Position numbers and translations under genes: made by a program. Below the pieces are notes generated by a model that had not been told where the DNA came from, ran no database searches, and was given only the letters and a program-made list of their open reading frames with translations. A stretch of 6,978 nt of DNA, from assembly GCA_947474415.1 (NCBI GenBank), contig CANJKD010000120.1, forward strand, positions 1-6,978, written 5' to 3'. Source of the stretch: Burkholderiales bacterium. GTDB lineage: Bacteria > Pseudomonadota > Gammaproteobacteria > Burkholderiales > Burkholderiaceae_C. Each line of letters begins with the position of its first letter. Within the stretch, counting starts at the first letter, position 1. Positions 5,783 through 6,978 of this stretch are shown in pieces.

Positions 5783-6862
5783 TCATGGCAGGGCTTCGCG
5801 GCGCTCAACCTGGGGCAACGCTGCCAGGCGTTTGACCTCGGCGTAGAAGCGCTTGAAGTCGCGCCCTTCGCGCTCGAACAGACGCTCGAAATTCGGCACC
5901 AGTTCGTTGTACGCGGCGAGCACGCCGAACGACGCGTTGTTCGCGCGCGAGAACCAGCCGTCATACCCTGAAAACCCACCCCATCGCCCGGCCTTCAGGC
6001 TCGCGTAGTCGGCGTGCAGATGCGCCGTCAACGCGGCCTTGGCGGCGCGCTTCGCGTCGTCACTGAGCGCGCCGCGATAGATCGCGTTGAACGCATCGCG
6101 ATAGCGCGACGTCAGCGCACGGAAGTCGGCGCGGCGCACCTCGGCGCGCTCCGAATCGTCGCGCGCCTTCGCGTCGGCGTGGTCGGCCAGCCAGCGCACG
6201 CTGCCGATGCGTTCGACCGCGGTCGCGAACGACTCGTTGAATAGCGTGTCGCCCTTCGCGTAAGCGATCTGGTGTGCCAGCTCATGAAATATCAGCCGCG
6301 CCAGTTCGCCTTCCGGGTAGTCGATGAATGTGTTCAGCAACGGGTCGGCAAAGGCGTCGAAGGGCAGCAGGCCGAGCGTCGAATAGGCCGGCACGCCATA
6401 CACGCTGACCTCCAGCCCCTGCGCACGCAAGTCCGCACCGAATGCATCGGCGGCGGGCTTGTCGTAGTAGCCGCGGTAAGCCACGCAGCCGACGACCGGG
6501 AAGCACCAGGTCTGCAGCGTGAGGCTCAGTTCGGGTGCGGCCACCACGTTCCAGACGGCGGCGCTGCGTTGCACGTCGGCATAGCGGCGGTAGCTGGCGT
6601 TTTCGGGCTCCTGCAGTTCGCTCACGGCATAGTCGCGGATGCGCTGGCTGAGTTCCAGCCGCGCCTTCAGTGGCGCCGGAGTGGCCGCGTCGGCCAGCCA
6701 TTCGGGCACCGGCCGCGCGCTGCGCACAATGCCCATGTGGCCGCCAACCGACTGCGCGTAGTAGCCAACCGTGCTGCAGCCCGAGGTCAGGCAGACGGTG
6801 GCACTCGCTGCCAGCACCACGCCCACCAGACCGAGACTCGCCATCAGCAGCCAGCGCTTCAC
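5783..6862 (-). CDS. Predicted lipoprotein zinc aminopeptidase (COG4324 family)
   Basis: The 359-residue protein belongs to a proteobacterial family annotated as putative zinc-dependent aminopeptidase (Aminopep, COG4324); its substrates are unknown. HELAHQ (193-198) is an HExxH zinc site and Glu210 in FNESFA (208-213) is the probable third ligand, a gluzincin layout. The N-terminus, KRWLLMASLGLVGVVLAAS, is a signal peptide that ends in LTSGC, with Cys29 the likely lipidated residue, so the enzyme should be anchored to a membrane facing the periplasm. YYAQSVGGHMGIVRSARPVPEWL (34-56, given in part) and the Cys-containing WCFPVVGCVAYRGYYD (119-134) are family-like blocks. GTG 6862 is chosen because it gives Lys-Arg directly before the hydrophobic core; ATG 6844 would remove these charges, and a start at 6973 adds 37 low-complexity residues. 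No good ribosome site is seen before the GTG. Confidence 0.85.
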   Translation of the reverse strand: MKRWLLMASLGLVGVVLAASATVCLTSGCSTVGYYAQSVGGHMGIVRSARPVPEWLADAATPAPLKARLELSQRIRDYAVSELQEPENASYRRYADVQRSAAVWNVVAAPELSLTLQTWCFPVVGCVAYRGYYDKPAADAFGADLRAQGLEVSVYGVPAYSTLGLLPFDAFADPLLNTFIDYPEGELARLIFHELAHQIAYAKGDTLFNESFATAVERIGSVRWLADHADAKARDDSERAEVRRADFRALTSRYRDAFNAIYRGALSDDAKRAAKAALTAHLHADYASLKAGRWGGFSGYDGWFSRANNASFGVLAAYNELVPNFERLFEREGRDFKRFYAEVKRLAALPQVERREALP

Positions 6863-6868
6863 GCCACA

Positions 6869-6883
6869 GGTGGCTCGGCCACC
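6869..6883 (-). other. Small hairpin just before the peptidase GTG start
   Basis: GGTGGC and GCCACC form a perfect 6-bp stem with a 3-nt loop, ending 6 nt before the GTG at 6862, where a ribosome site would normally lie. GCCAC at 6863-6867 can pair with the same GGTGGC arm as an alternative. No Shine-Dalgarno match is visible here. It could limit translation, or may be chance in very GC-rich DNA. Confidence 0.4.
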
Positions 6884-6904
6884 GCCGGGCCGCTCCCAAG
6901 GCGG

Positions 6905-6953
6905 CCGAGCACCCGCTCGGCGGGTGGCGGCGGTACCCCGTCGCCGGGTGCTC
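6905..6953. repeat. Nested inverted repeats upstream of the peptidase gene
   Basis: GAGCACCCG (6907-6915) pairs perfectly with CGGGTGCTC (6945-6953) across a 29-nt loop. The same left arm can instead form two compact hairpins: CCGAGC/GCTCGG (6905-6910 with 6915-6920) and CACCCG/CGGGTG (6910-6915 with 6921-6926). The structures exclude one another. The element may be a terminator of a gene beyond the right edge or a leader structure. No gene is supported in the 116 nt from 6863 to the window end. Confidence 0.5.
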
Positions 6954-6978
6954 CAACGACCTCCACCAGGCAATCGTA

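Noticed and set aside
1..6978. tRNA or rRNA genes and insertion sequences
   Set aside because: No cloverleaf with a CCA-type end, no rRNA-like stretch and no transposase motif were recognised by eye on either strand.

Overview
The base composition is very GC-rich and the codon use, gene families and gene order fit a betaproteobacterium, most likely of the order Burkholderiales. The purE-purK-Sua5 run, the wax ester synthase/DGAT family protein, the acyl-CoA-binding protein and the PHA-system protein all point this way. This is inference from gene content; no rRNA or other taxonomic marker is present.

Left part (1-1945, minus strand): a tight operon reading leftward. purE starts at a TTG preceded by GGAG, purK overlaps its stop by 4 nt (ATGA), and a Sua5/YrdC-type tRNA threonylcarbamoyladenosine gene follows after 14 nt and runs off the left edge. 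PurK and PurE carry out consecutive steps of de novo purine synthesis (AIR to N5-CAIR to CAIR). Divergent from purE, across 135 nt, a 314-aa thioredoxin-TPR protein of the CnoX/YbbN type (2081-3025, plus) has a WCGPC active site.

Middle (3022-3540, minus): the tail of a sensor histidine kinase, converging on the thioredoxin gene so that both stop codons share one CTAG. The kinase is a wreck. It has no H-box or sensor region, its frame breaks at a pentanucleotide repeat (CGCGG, 3271-3289), and an in-frame TGA follows. A second frame break is likely near its 5' end.

Right-middle (3545-5711): a lipid-storage neighbourhood. A 475-aa wax ester synthase/acyl-CoA:diacylglycerol acyltransferase (minus) is divergent from an 84-aa acyl-CoA-binding protein (plus) across a 96-nt promoter region. 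The acyl-CoA-binding gene converges on a 120-aa polyhydroxyalkanoate-system protein (minus) that has a Lys/Ala tail encoded by a 15-bp tandem repeat. A strong hairpin at 5322-5359 touches both stop codons and probably terminates both transcripts.

Right part (5783-6862, minus): a predicted lipoprotein zinc peptidase of the COG4324 'putative aminopeptidase' family (HELAHQ, NESFA). The last 116 nt contain nested inverted repeats and no convincing gene.

No clearly new multi-gene system is visible. The strongest leads are the repeat-associated frame break in the kinase remnant, the histone-like tail on the PHA protein, and the clustered acyl-CoA/storage-lipid genes.
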